From Bryopsis sp. KO-2023 (lineage: Eukaryota; Chlorophyta; Ulvophyceae; Bryopsidales; Bryopsidaceae): DNA of 64,000 nucleotides. Below the pieces are notes generated by a model. The model was not told the DNA's origin and did not search any database. It saw only the letters and a list, made by a program, of their open reading frames with translations. Below are positions 46,001 through 59,144 of this stretch, piece by piece. The stretch spans positions 2,356,001 through 2,420,000 of the forward strand of contig BSYQ01000014.1 of the NCBI GenBank assembly GCA_030272585.1, written 5' to 3'. The stretch's first letter is position 1; the number at the start of each line of letters is the position of its first letter. Made by a program: the position numbers and the translations under genes.

Positions 46001-49000
46001 GAGTAATAGCCAAAGTGGAAAACACCCAGATATTGGATTCGAAAATTTTGGAGAATTCTGGGCAGAAAGGTGCCGGTGGGCTGTACATGACGGGATCCAA
46101 ACGAGGCCCCGGAGTGAAATGCAATGTGGACATCGATAGGGTGGTTTTCAAAGGAAATGAAGCGGTGAAAGGGGAAGCTGGGGCGGCCATCGCCTACGAA
46201 TGCGAAAACGTGCGATTTGTGGACTCCATTTTCAAAAGCAATGTTGCGCTGGGATCCGGGGGGGCGGTGGTGACAACGAAAGTGAATTCCACGCTTTTCC
46301 AGGGCTGTTCTTTCCATGAAAACGAAGCTAATGGGGGCCCTGGCGGTGCCCTCTACTCCTCCAGTTACGAAGGGATAGATTTCTCTGCGATCAACTGTGA
46401 GTTTGTATCGAACACAGCGACCGGAAAGGGGGGTTCCATTTGCGTGGCTGGTGAAATGCCGGTGGTGGACTTGTATAACTCCACCTTCCATGCAAGCTCC
46501 GCAAAGGACTACGGTGGATCCGTCTTTATCGCTCACTCAGTCCATGTAAACATGTCAGACATAGAGCTGGTCGACAGCAATTCAGGAAGAGGCGGAGGGG
46601 GGGTGGCCGTGGAATCCGCCGAAAGGGTCAATATGGCTAGAACAAAGTTCCAGAAATGTGAGAGTGTGGATGATGGAGGGGGCGCTTTGTTTCTGGACGT
46701 TGCGGTGGTCGATGGCACCGAGAGTGTGTTTTCTGAGTGTGTGTCGAGCGAAGGCAGTGGGGGGGCTCTTTTTTTGAATCCGGCCAAGCACAATTCCGGA
46801 TCAGAGCTCATGCTGGAGGGATGTGTGGCTCACGGCAATTCTGCGAAAATCAATGGAGGTGCATTTCATGTCAAAAAGGTGGGCTCATACCGGCAATGAG
46901 ATAGGTAGATCTGGATATGGATATATGCCCACTATGCACAGCTCATTGGTCACCATGACCTAAATCTGTTTCCTGCTGAAACAAATCAATTTTCAAGAAT
47001 TGAAGCATGCCGATTTTGGAAATTTTGTGTTCTTTTTCGGTGCAGATTTCCGATGTAACTGTGTCAAAATGTGAATTGACACGGAATCGAGTTGAGACTG
47101 GTCGCGGAGGGGCTTGTGTGCTTGAAAGCGCTGACACGTTTAACGCCCTATCCGTAACGGCGACCGGAAACGCTGTCGGATCCAGCGGCGGCTGTTTTTC
47201 TCTCATCCATGTGGGCACTGCTGACGTCTCGGGCGTTTTCCGAAGAAACGTCGCCTACAAAAAGTATGGTGGGGCCATTCACGGCGACTACTTGACGGTC
47301 CTGGACATCTCGTCGACCCAATTCAATGCCAATCGCGGATATCTCTCTGGCGGCGCGATCCACCTCGAAAACGGCGAGTCCGTCCACGGCACCAACGTCT
47401 CTTTTTTTGGGAACGAAGCGAGCGACCAGTTCGGCGGGGCGATGAACCTGGAGGCAATTCAACGAGTGTCTCTGGATGAGTCGAGATTCGCTCATAACGG
47501 GGCCAACTCGGGCGGCGCCGTGCGCTTGCATGAATTGCCCCCTCAGATCATGGACGTCAGTTTCAAAGACGTCAAGTTCTCGTTCAACACGGCCGACAGA
47601 GTTGGCGGAGCAATTCTGGTGGAAGGGGGGGTTGCCGACCGCTACAGACAGAGGCGAAAATTGATGTTTTTCGATGAAAATGAGGAGGAAGTACATGTTA
47701 CAGTTGCCTTAGAAAACGTTCTGTTTCATGGGAACAGTGCCAAAACTGGTGGAGCCGTTTTGGCAGAAGAAGGTATTTCCAAGGCCTACTAGTTTACACT
47801 TGATCATGGCAGAAAGCTCCATCTTGCTCCAGTCCGAAGTGTATTTATGCATATCAGCCCATGTATTGACAATATTTATTTATGCATAAATCAAAAAGGA
47901 AATTTCGTGGAGCATCCTCAAGAAAGATTCCGGAATGCAATTAGTTCTACCCATTTGGAAGTCCAGTGATTTTGACACTGTCTTTTTTGCCCTTCTCGAA
48001 ACAGGCAAAGTGACCATCTCGAACTCATCATTTGAGCAAAATTTGGCAAAATCGGAGGGTGGGGCTTTCAGTTGTGGAGATGGAGTGTCTTTTGATATCA
48101 AGGATGTCCAGTTTGATGGAAACAAGGCCAGGAGGGGCAGTGGTCTGGAAGCTAACTGCGGTTGTGAGGTAATGCGTTATCTCAGTTGAAACTTAATAAT
48201 AAATAGATAAGATAATGTAATGTAATGTAAGCTAGGTTGTAAGGACTATCTTTTTATTCTCTTGATATTTTTCTTCTTCTTCAAGTTTTCACCTCCCAAC
48301 CTCAAAGTCGAGATATTCTTGTAAGGGGAAAGGTAAATGGTATTTCTGGAAAAAAATTCTCGAAGGGTTGGAGAGTTTTTCAAATTATTTTCCACTGATT
48401 TAGCCAGGGCTGATGCACCTGTGGCAGGACCATATAAATATTATTCAAAGGAAAAATATTTTTGAATATTTTTATACATCGATAATTTTCTGATACTGAT
48501 TTGAGTTTTCTCTTCCTTCTTGTACAAAATCAAATGTTCCTTTTTCAATTTCTCTTTGGTAGGTGGAGGTTACGGACTCAAGTTTCACCGGGAACATTGC
48601 AAGAGGATATAAGGAGGGGCCTATTCTGGAATGCAATAACAATGTGGCCCTAGCAGAAGGCACCATTTACTTAGACAACCAGTCTGGTGGCAGGCCCTGG
48701 TGGCACTACCTCTTCCTGGGGGTTTTGTGTCTGTTTGTGGCCATCGCGTTTTTCTGGATACTCTGTTTTCTGCGGATTTGTTTCAAAAAGACCCTCCGGA
48801 AAGTCAAAGGGGAAAAGGTGTATCATGACTACGCTGCGATCGGCAGTTTGGATCCAGAAGCCCCCAATTGGGATGCTCTTGGCGATGCAGGACCTGCTGT
48901 TCGGGTCACCCCCAGCAGTTCCCTCGACAGCTCAGTGGTGAGTTTTATTCCTTTGTGTATTACGTGTACTAATGTATTATTCAAAGCTGAAAACCTATGT

Positions 49001-49509
49001 AGGCCTTCCATTTATGATATCAGCTTGCTTCATAGTAAAGAAACTTTTGACAGCGACCCACCGGGGAGTGAGTGCTTCCTCAGATCAATAAAACTCAATT
49101 TTTGAACATCCAGGTTTTATTCTTGTTTTGTTTTTTCGGTTTTGAATTGAGCGGTGAGCATTTGCAGGGCTCCGCTCTGCCCACCAAACCAATGCCCAAC
49201 CAGACGGTGCCTTTGGATAACCGAACACTCTCCTCCGGTCGAACCACTGAGGATGGAATGCTAATGATCATCGAAAACCCAGACCCCGAGCCTTCGCCCG
49301 ACACAGAATTGCCCAAAAAGCTGGACCCCGCCGAAAGTATGAAAAAGGCTTGGTCATTCCAACCCCAATCCAGGAAGGAGAGCCCCCGGTCCGAAGAGAA
49401 TATCGAACACGACTTCATAGAGCCAGAAATTGAGCAATTCCCCGCCGAAAACGAACAAAACGAGGATAGCAATCTGCAGGGGCCGAGTGGGGAAGGAAAC
49501 CAGGATTAG
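43073..49509 (+). CDS. Large type I membrane protein with about 33 Pmp-like beta-helix repeats, 1550 residues
   Basis: Exons 43073-44664, 45011-45284, 45700-46878, 47046-47772, 48005-48168, 48563-48937 and 49168-49509, all in frame. The N-terminus has a basic lead and a hydrophobic signal (LAALLIAFFLLF, probable cleavage after CQS). Residues about 130-1330 consist of tandem units of the form F-x-x-N-x(5-8)-G-G-A/G-hydrophobic (FMGNHGTLGGAIYMG, FADNVAQVDGGGIFA, FNANRGYLSGGAIHL, FHGNSAKTGGAVLA), the signature of Pmp repeats, which build a right-handed beta-helix in chlamydial adhesins; N-glycosylation sites are frequent. Exon 6 encodes one membrane helix (FLGVLCLFVAIAFFWILCFL) and a basic stop-transfer segment. 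The cytosolic tail of about 200 residues is acidic and Pro/Ser-rich, and contains a tyrosine motif (VYHDYA). An adhesion or surface-recognition role is inferred. An additional upstream exon cannot be excluded. Confidence 0.88.
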
Positions 49510-50947
49510 CACAGCACTTGGAAAAAATATTGTAACTAGGTGTTCATTTCAAGGTTGTTCGGGAGTGTTTGAAAGGCAAATCGATGCGAAACGGTCTCGC
49601 AATTCTACAGGGTAGAAGTAATTGATTCTGATTATCGGAGCTTTTTTTATGAAAGGGAAGGGGGGGGGGGGGGCTCCATATCGGAGGCACACCATAGGTG
49701 TTCCCACCAATGGTGAATCTATGCATAAGAAAGGTACCGATGGTGAGTGGGGTCGTGGAAAATCGACTCTCTGCGACTTGAGCCAGTTGCTGTGGCAAGG
49801 ATGGAAGGCAGGCAATAGAAAAAAAACAAGGAGGGAGGTTCCAGTGTATAATCCTAGAGGAATAGCCTCGTGGGGTGCTTTTTTGTTTTTTTCTTCAAAA
49901 TTTTTTGAAGGTGTTTGAATTGACTAGACTAAGCATCGGTTGTCGAAACCCAAAACTAAGTCTATGACTAGAACCAAGGACTCCAGATTTGTTTTTCCTT
50001 CAAATTTTCGGGGCCATGGAGTGGTAAATCAGCGGATTGGTTTTATTGTTATGTACACAAGGATGGATGGGTTTTTCTTTTCCTGGAAGGTTCCTTTTCT
50101 TTAGTGCTTGTTCTGGCACTGTGGATGAGCTACAGGAGCCTTCCAGCCTCATTTTGACAGGCTTTTTGACCTTTTTTTGGGGGGGGGAGGGGGAAGGGGG
50201 GTCGAAAATCTTTGCAGAAAAAGAATCAACGGTGCCTGTGAAAGGAAGTGAAAGAGAATTGGAGGGGGAAGGGCAGGGGTTCAAATATCCATTCTGGGAT
50301 TGGGCCGGTATGGTGGATGTTTTTTAAAGCACACTGGAAAATATGTTATATTGAGAATGGGTTAGTCAAGCGGCAATTTTTTCAGACTAAAGGAAACGAG
50401 TACACCTTTTTTTGTAATTTGGGCACTTTTTTTTTTCATTTTTTGGATGTGTAATGGATGGCCTCTTGTGGACCAAAAACAGTGACATTGATCTTCAGCG
50501 AATTGTTGCTGAAAAAATCATCTCACGATAATTCTATGGAATTGCCCACTGTCACAACCACAAACTTGATCGTACTGATCGGCCCCAAAGTGGCCCTAAA
50601 TTTGGCAGATTCATCTTGTAAAAATGTTGCGGCCCTTTTATGGCCCTGAAATTAGCCTACCTCAAAACTCTTGGTCTTTATGTGGCCCAGAAAGCTGCCA
50701 GCAAATCTTGTTGGGGGCTACAATGGGCCAAACAAAACCACACTGGTGCTGATATCACTTTGGTTCCACCAGCAAGTTTTTTGTACACACTTTACTAATT
50801 AGTCTTAGTCAAAGTGATATCAAAGCATATATCACGTGGTGGTGCTGACGGTGGGAAAAGCGATCCAGCGTGTGCTGTTGATGGTGGTGAGGATTGGTGG
50901 TACAACATTTCCCTGCTCCTGCGCTCGTCCATCAGCCCTCCTCCTCC
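49510..50947. other. Intergenic, purH upstream region
   Basis: No gene supported. Poly-G runs occur near 49661-49673 and 50180-50190. An inverted repeat tgatatcacttt / aaagtgatatca (50750-50761, 50811-50822) and a G-box-like CACGTG (50833-50838) lie 110-200 bases upstream of the purH start. Confidence 0.5.
50833..50838. promoter_or_regulatory. G-box-like CACGTG upstream of purH
   Basis: CACGTG lies 110 bases before the purH ATG and directly follows an inverted repeat containing GATATC. In plants G-boxes bind bZIP/bHLH factors; here its function is only suggested by position. Confidence 0.3.
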
Positions 50948-53900
50948 ATGTCGCTGTTCGCTTCGATCCAGAGCGCCGCCAGTCGCCGCACTGCAGTACC
51001 GGGGTTTTCTGCGCTGAGCAGAGGTTTCTTCCCGACGGGTGCTGTCGGGTTTGACAGAGCGCAGCCTTCTTGTTTCACGGGCCTCCCTTTGTCCAGGTGA
51101 GGCCACATGTGATCTGGGGTTGAAATCTGGGGTGGGTTGGCAATTTGCATTGTGGATGGAATTTTTGAGCACTCATGGGGAAGATCAGGAGGGGGCTGCT
51201 TGCATTTTGCAGGAGATCCCATATTTTCCGACAAACCTTGGCAAGCGCAGCTGAAATGTCTGCGGAGAAGGATCCCAGTGTTGCAGGTGTGAGAAAGTAC
51301 GATCACAGATGATTTTGCCCAGATTTTTTGATGTACAACGATTTCCAGCCAAAACAACAAAAAAAGATTAAAAAAAAACTATTTGATGGAGCTCAGTTTT
51401 GTTTTGCTTTCAAAAACCAGGTAAAGGAACGAAGGGTAGGGCCTTGGTTTCCGTTTCGGACAAGAGTGGGCTGGCTGAACTTGCAAAGGTGCTTCTTTTC
51501 TCATCGGGATTTTTTTCTGTTTAATGAGCTGTCGTCAATGTGAGTATCATGGATATGTATGTCAGACTGAATTCACCAGTAGTCATGAAATGGTGACTAA
51601 TTTAATTTAGAATTTTTTTTTTGGAAAAATTAATTCGAATAGGGTCCTTGCGGCGGCCTTAGATATATTTTTTTCATTCCGAAAGTTATGCTTGCATGCA
51701 TGTAGACATTCAGCTTTAAACAAAGCTTTACATTTTCCATTTTATATTTTTTTCCTCGTTGCCGAAAAAAAAAGCTGCATCCCCTCTGCATACATTAAAA
51801 AAAACAGGTTGAGCACTGCTCTTTTTTCCCCTAGTTTCTTTCGGGGATGGATACATATTTTATATATGTAAAATGTGAACGAGCTATTGAAAGAACAGGG
51901 CATGTGCAGGGTTTGAGCAATGCTGGCTTCGAGCTGATTTCCACTGGGGGAAGTGCAGCAGCCATGGAATCGGCTGGGTTTGAAGTCACTCGAGTGGAGC
52001 AATTGACTGGTTTTCCAGAAATGCTGGACGGTGATTGTCTCAGAACATATTCCACAATTTCCCCCTGCATTATTCCCATCGTTTTCCTTTTCCTCAAACA
52101 TGCTTCGCTTTTTATTGTAGGCAGAGTGAAAACACTGCACCCCATGGTGCATGGTGGAATTTTGGCGAAACGAGAAAACGAAGATCACATGGCAACGGTT
52201 GAATCCAACAACATCCCAATGATTGATGTGGTAGGAAAAAAAATTGCGATGTGGGGTTCTTATCTTCAGCATGGCCTGTACTTTTTCCAATTGACGCTGT
52301 TGTTTCGATTTTCCCCCAGGTGGTGGTCAATCTGTATCCGTTTCGGTCGACCGTCTTGTCCAAGCCCCCTGTGGATTTTGACACTGCAATAGAGAATATC
52401 GATATTGGAGGGCCAGCCATGATCAGGGCTGCTGCGAAAAACCACAAAGACGTCACAGTTATCGTGGACCCCGCGGACTACGAGATCTTGGTGAACCAAC
52501 TTTCAGGAAAAGCAACGGACGAAGAGGAAATCGCGTTTCGGAAAAAAATGGCATGGAAGGCGTTTCAGGTCGGTTGTGATATTATGATGATTTTTTCCCC
52601 AAAAAATAAATAATAATAATTGAAAGATTTTGAACCTTGGGGTCGGTTTGTTGAGTGTTGCGTTTTGCTGCCCCAGCATTGTGCAACTTATGATTCTCAA
52701 GTGAGCGAGTATCTGTGGAGCGAAGTCGGCGAGGGGCTCCCCCCAGCATTTTCTGTGCCAGTAACAGTGGCCCAATCGCTGAGGTACGGAACTTATATGG
52801 GATCTCATCGTATTTAACAATTAACAATTAATTGCACGTTGTTTTTTCAAAGTAAATATTGCCGTGTACCTTTTTTTTACTTTTTTAAAGCAAGTCTTTC
52901 TGTGTATTTTTTGTTGAACTTTTAGGTATGGCGAGAATCCCCATCAGAGTGCGGCTTTTTACTCGGACGATACCCTGGCCAGTGCCAAAGCCGGGGGGGT
53001 TGGAAAGGCCACCCAGCACCATGGCAAAGAAATGTCGTACAACAACTATCTGGTGTGTGGTTGATTTTACGTGTCAATGACCTGTGTGAATTCTATAGTA
53101 GGTTATTTTCGGGGGTGTTTTTTTCCAATAATCAAGGGTGTGGTTTGACTCAGGATGCCGATGCTGCCTATGCTTGTGTCTGTGACATTGAGGAGCCCGC
53201 CTGCGTGGTGGTAAAACATACCAACCCATGTGGAGTGGCCTGGTAAGAAATGGGGGAAATCAGGACGATCTTTTAAATACTAAAACGAGATTCCTCTTGT
53301 TTTTGAAATAGCATATACCCCCTTTTTGTCTATCAACAAGCCTGTTGTGGGTGCTGTGTGCAGCCGCGACAATTTATTGGAGGCGTACGAATTGGCAGTG
53401 AAGGCTGATCCAATCAGTGCTTTTGGCGGAATCGTGGCTTTCAACCGGCCGGTGGATGAGGACTTAGCCAATCACATTCGACAATTCCGAAGCCCCACGG
53501 ATGGAGAAACGAAAATGTTTTACGAGATTGTCATTGCCCCTGGCTACACACCCGAGGTGGGAAATTTTCCCTGGATTCTTTTGGCAAAAGTACTTTTTTT
53601 TGTGGGGTTTTTTAATGTTCAGCCGCTGATTTTCTGCTTGGATGTGCGTTCCAGGGGTTGGCGACACTGAAGGGAAAATCGAAAACCCTCAGAATCCTGG
53701 AAGCCCAGCCAAAAATAGATGGAGCTGCAGTGTTCAGACAGGTTCGTAGATATTTTCTGGCATCGTTGTGAAGCTGTGGACGTGCCACAGTGGGTGGATG
53801 TTCTTATTCAGGTAATAAAGTTTTTGTGAAACAGGTTTCAGGGGGGTACTTGCGACAAGAGGAAGATGCTTTGAAGGCCGCCGATATTGAATTCACATGT

Positions 53901-54495
53901 GTTTCGGAAGCCCAACCAACTCCGGAGCAAGTGTCCGATTTGAAGTTCGCATGGACCTGTGTAAAGCATGTCAAGAGTAATGCCATCGTGATCGCCAAGG
54001 ACCAGAGGTGTGTTTTGTTTCATTGATTTTCCTGACTTTTTTTTGTCCGGATGTCTTTCTGTGAAGGCCAACAGTCTTCTGGAGCCTTGGTAACTTGGCT
54101 TTTGTGTGTTTCCTATAGAATGCTGGGAATGGGCAGCGGACAACCAAATCGAGTGAAAAGTGTGAACATTTCGCTGGAGAAGGCAGGCAATGAAACCAAG
54201 GTAGCAGTCGAAACGAGCGATTCTGTTTCCAATCCACTTTCAGTGTCACTTCGCTGTTCTGTGGAGAGTATGCAAAACGATGCTGTTTGTGCGTTTTTCT
54301 GGACAGGGCTCCGTGATGGCAAGTGATGCGTTTTTCCCGTTTTCCTGGAACGACTCCGTGGAGATTGCTTGTAGATCCGGAGTGAAGGCCATCGTCCACC
54401 CAGGGGGCAGCATGAGGGATTCGGACGCTGTGGATTGTTGCAACAAATATGGGGTCGTTTTGATGACCACAGGGGTCCGACACTTCAGGCACTGA
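50948..54495 (+). CDS. purH: PurH/ATIC: AICAR transformylase-IMP cyclohydrolase with organelle-targeting extension, 605 residues
   Basis: Fourteen exons: 50948-51096, 51213-51286, 51421-51488, 51910-52030, 52121-52230, 52320-52568, 52677-52783, 52926-53052, 53154-53242, 53364-53556, 53655-53741, 53835-54007, 54119-54200 and 54307-54495; every junction keeps frame. The enzyme makes the last two steps of purine synthesis: formyl transfer from 10-formyl-THF to AICAR, then ring closure to IMP. The N-terminal MGS-fold cyclohydrolase shows [43 protein letters not shown] and NIDIGG. The transformylase part shows RYGENPHQ, the catalytic Lys-His in [42 protein letters not shown] and SDAFFPF. Residues 1 to about 72 ([17 protein letters not shown]..., basic, Ser/Ala-rich) precede the conserved core and look like a plastid or mitochondrial targeting peptide. 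The sequence is of the bacterial/plant type rather than the animal ATIC type. Confidence 0.96.
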
Positions 54496-55232
54496 GTCTA
54501 GGAGGAGTGGATTGATTATATATATTTTTTTTTCATGGAAGAATGGGAACGATGTAAAGAAGTGTTTTCTCAGTGAATCCACCCACATACAGAGGTTTAC
54601 AGTGCTGCTGATAGATTGTCGGTTAATATATACAGAGCGTAAATGAATTGATCTTCTTCACATGCCACTGAGAAGATATGAAAGGAAAGAATCTTGTTTT
54701 CCAGATTCAATCTCAAATGAAATTGTGCCAAAAATTCGGAGCAAGTGGTCAAGATGGATTGGTCCCACTCCATGAAGAGAGCTTTGTCTTTTGATCATCA
54801 ACTTTATCGGTGACCAAATCCGCACCAGTTGGAGGGCAGCCTGCCAAGACAAAAAGAAACCCAATTCAACAAACGATCCCCCACCCCCGATGAGGACGCG
54901 ACGACTTCGATTCCAATGCCTACCCCCCCTTTCCCAGTCACCCCAACAAGTCGTGCAACATCGTCAATTAATAAAAAAAGAACATCGCCAACCATAGCAA
55001 AAAGACTGTCTCTTTGAATTTGTGGCGGCGCTATGACGGATTGAGGCGACACAACGAAATTGACTTGTGTTGTTGGGCAAACTTGTCCTATCGACGCGTA
55101 CGGGATCTCGCCCCGCTTCTCCATAAAAGGAAGTTGCCCGCTACAGCAGGAATGTGGACGTCGCGGAGGTTTGTGCCTGAACAGTCAAAAAACATCTCTT
55201 TCCCTTTCTTTGCCCAAGAAAGTTCTGCAGTC
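54496..55232. other. Spacer between purH and the small secreted-protein gene
   Basis: No gene supported. A TATA-like cataaaagg occurs at about 55121-55129, roughly 110 bases before the next start codon. Confidence 0.5.
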
Positions 55233-55671
55233 ATGATGTCGAAAAAGATGGTTTTGGCTTTCTTTCTGATTGCCATTTGCGCAACAACGGTCTCCGCTGG
55301 GAAGAAAGGTGAGCGTTTGCTGCGGATCCGGTTCTCCACCGATCACTCAGCAGCCATGCCATGAGTTCGATCGCATTCCCGATCGGCTGCGGCGGCGGGT
55401 GAATCGCTTGCAACCTGATGGAGTTGGTGTTGTTCTGTCTTTCACCAGGCTACGACCCCGTTTATGTTGTGCCAACCAAAAAGGTCGTCTGGACCCCGCC
55501 GCCAACCAAGAAGACTGTTGTTGTCGTTGATCCCCCACCTCCTCCACCTCAGAAGAAGGTAGGCTTCCTGCATGTGTGAATTGCGATTCTCTGGACGCAG
55601 ATCGATGGAGTTCGTGTTAGCTTGACAAACGTTGTGTGCAGGTGGTGGTGGTTGTTGGCAAGAAGGGTTGA
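55233..55671 (+). CDS. Small secreted Pro/Val/Lys-rich protein, 71 residues
   Basis: Exons 55233-55308, 55449-55558 and 55642-55671 join in frame. A clear signal peptide (MVLAFFLIAICATTVSA) is followed by a short mature chain of about 48 residues: GKKGYDPVYVVPTKKVVW, then TPPPTKKTVVVVDPPPPPPQ, KKVVVVVGKKG and stop. The alternation of KK, VVVV and poly-Pro blocks resembles small cell-wall or matrix peptides, but I recognise no family. Two ATGs are adjacent at the start (55233 and 55236). A TATA-like box about 110 bases upstream and consistent splice phases support a real gene. No cysteines remain in the mature chain, which argues against a defensin-type peptide. Confidence 0.68.
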
Positions 55672-58600
55672 ATCTCCGTGACGAGAAGGTTCGTTCAGAG
55701 TGATCGATACGTTGCAGCTTTCTTGTACGAGTCCTTGTCGGTGTTGGTTTTTGCGAGTTTCGTTTTCAAACGTTGCTTGAGATGAAATACTGTGCTGCTC
55801 CAGGTGGAAGACATTTGTCGCCCTTGAAACAGAGCAGCCATGATCGCAATTTTTGAACAAGATGCGATTTCATTTATTTGGCTGGTTTTTAGTTTAGAGT
55901 TCGAATACGCGATGGCCCTCGTGTTCAGCATTCATTGGGAGCCACTGGGGTTTTCCTACAGTCTCGATTCAGGTCGGGAACTTGGATTCGTAATTGAAAA
56001 TCCGTGCGATGTGGCGGGAGCGTAATTTTTGTACCTTTTTTCAGTATCAAAAAGGTTAGGTTTCAGGGCGTTTCTGTGACTCGATTAATTTGTAAAAGTA
56101 TTGACTTTTTTCTGTACGAGAAAGAACGATTGCATCAGTTCAGAAGAAATATTTGCACCATATCAACCTCAAATCAGTACCCAACAACATTGTTGCCTAC
56201 AATAGCATATAATAGCAGAACATCGTCTTTAAAAAAAAGAAGACCAAAAAGACGGCAGCTTTTCAAATATACTTACCTTGGACAATTGGTTTTCAGTTCC
56301 CATCTTGAGCACGAACTACTTCCGAGTTGGTTTTTTTTACTGAGAGGAATAAGAGTTGGCCAGCAGCTAATCCAAAGTCAATACTCGTGTACCGTTAATA
56401 TTGATCTGACTTTGGTAGCACCCAAGCTCGAAATAGGGAGCTGAAAACCAACTGTATGTAGATTTGAGAAGCTCGAAGCGTCCCTGTTGTAGGGGCATGT
56501 TGTCAGACCACATTGAACACATCCGATACCTTCCGACCTCACCACCTACTTCAGGAATGTCGCAGGATTGGCTACCTTCCGTGATCGCAATTTTCCAAGG
56601 AATGGAAGCATAAGGCTGGAGGGCAAGTTGAACAGTTTCGAATGTTCTAGAACATCAGATCTGATGTCGATTATTGGGTCTGAATTGCAGATATGACTGG
56701 CACGAGGGGGTGAAAAAAATCATTGGTGTTTTTCCCTATGAAAATATTTAGGAGTAATGATTTGAAGTGGAGATGGGTGGCAAAGAGAACCAAAAGCGAT
56801 ACATTTGGAGAATCGTTTCTCAAACGCTTTTGATCGGGTTGGGCGATGAGGTTTTCTCTCTGTTGGTGAAGAGGTCTAGACTGGGGTACTCTCCAGAAGG
56901 GATGTGAGTTTCTTTAGAACAGTATGCAGCTATGAGTGTATCCAAAGAAAAAATATAGCTTGAAAGGAGTGATTTTGGTGCTGATTTCTTGCCTCCGTAA
57001 CACATCTTGCTGTGTGAGATCGAGGCTGGGTTTTGCTTCCTTCTCCATTTTTCCAAGGAACTGTCTCGGGATTCATATCTGAGTTATTCCAAGTAAAAGA
57101 AGTCTGCAACTGCTTGGCCTGTCGGGTAAGAGGAGGTTTGAAAGTGATGGGGCTGGCCACATTGCGATGATTGACTGTGGGACAGTCTGGCCTGTGGAAT
57201 AATAATATGATGTGTTGGGATGCAGGATTCCCACAGTCCCATCGCCCCCAGACAAGAAGCACCCATCCTCCTGTTCTTTCGACATCCAATAACAAATTCA
57301 ATTTCTTTGCCAAAGCAGCGCAAGACGGGAAGTCTAGTAATTGTGTAAACTTTACACTGTAAAGGATTCTTTGTTTTCTTTCCCCCAAAAAAAGAAAAGA
57401 AGAAAAAGAGTACAAAAAAACCCAAACGATCTGGTATGGAGAAAAATATATTACATTGATATTTTTCTTTTTGGAGTCCTCTCAAATAGTCTTTGTAGTT
57501 TCATCGACAAAAAAAGAGGTCTTTTTTTCAACTCCATGATTCTCGTCAGGGAAAGGTTGAAAACAAAATGCTCCATTCAGCTTTCACCTCAATTTTAATA
57601 TATTTTTTCTCTCTCCGTCCCTGCACCACTTTCACAGAGGGAGGGGGGATTCATCAATTTATTTCCATTCGTCTCCCAAACAGTTAAAACGAAAAAAAAT
57701 TAACAAGATAAAAAAAAAAGAAAAAAACACTAGCAAACCAAAACGAACAGAGAAGAAAAAATTCCCATACCAAACCAACAAAAAGATTTTTTTTTTCTTG
57801 TTTCTCTTCTTTTTACCTCCCCAAGGAATTTCCCCGCATATGTGAAAACCATTCAACCCCCAAAGGTCTACAGTAACGCAGAATTATGAAAAGCAGCAGA
57901 GAAAATTAAAGTATTTGTGACTCCACATTTAACCCTCTCTCTCTCCCCCCCCCCCCCTTTCCAAATCTTTAACCGAAATGTGTGTTGAATTTCCCTTTGA
58001 GATCCCCTTTTGAGTTTTCCTAAAAAAAAGTATGGCATTTCCTCCTCCAGAAAATATCCAGCTTCTTTTCTCTCCCCTTTCCCCCCTCTTTTTTTGTTTC
58101 TCTCTTTCTCTCCTTTCTTTCTTTCTTTTTTTTTAAATGCTTTTTTTCCTTCTTGGATCAAAATCTATACAAGCAGCTTATGCTTCAAGTGTGCAGGAAA
58201 CATATTCAAACCAATGTGGTTTTCCTTTTTGTTCTTTCTTTCCTTTCACTGTTTTTTTTAAATGTTTTTTTTTTTTTTTCGACCCCAATACCCAACTGCA
58301 CTGGAGTTTGTTTTTCATTTTGCCTGAAAAAAAAAATTTGGAAACAGGAAAAAAAAAAGATATAAAAAAAACCACAGGAAAGAAGGACAAAAAACATATG
58401 AACACACGCATTATAGAATGAAAATTAAAAGTGCCTGGACCGAAACACAAACACAACACTAGCTGAGGAGAATTCAGAAACTTTGATTTTTTTTTTTTTC
58501 ATTTTGTTTAAAAAAAAATGCATTGACCATCCCAATCCCTCTCTTTTCTCAAACACCCTGCTATCAGCGAAAATTTGAGAGGGGAAAAAAATCCAAACAA

Positions 58601-59144
58601 GAAATTCGACCACCTGCAACCCAAGTTTCAAGAGAGAGGGGAGGGGGGGTTCAAATTTTTTCCGACTTGGATTCTCGTATTCTTCAGGAAAAAATATACT
58701 CGAAAATAGATAGCTTGATCACACATAGCCATCTATCCAATTCTCCCCCTCCCCCCCCCAAATTTTCCCTCTTTTAAAAAAACCCACAATTTTTCCTCCC
58801 TTTGAACACAGATATAAACCTATTAGCAACAATTTTGAAAAGCAAATAAAAGATTCTGTGATATTGGCTTGGCGCCTCATTTCCCCTCTTTTTTTGCTCT
58901 TTTTTTCCTTTCCTCCTCTCTCCTTCTGAGAAAAAAAAAATTGACTTCAAATTATTTTTCCCCTTTTCTTTTTCATCCATCACCAAAAAGAAGCAAATAA
59001 AAAGCACCAAATACACACATGTTTTTATATATATAAATATATTGATATATATTCACATATCTAGGGAAAAACACACACACACACACTCTCTCTCTCACTC
59101 CACCTAAACATAGGCCTTTCTCTTTAATAGTATTTCTTAAATAA
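55672..59144. other. 3.5-kb low-complexity intergenic region
   Basis: No gene supported. From about 57350 onward the plus strand alternates long pyrimidine tracts (57930-58140, 58890-58930) with A-rich runs, and includes a (CA)n patch at 59071-59085. Open frames here are Lys/Phe/Ser low complexity. Confidence 0.5.
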
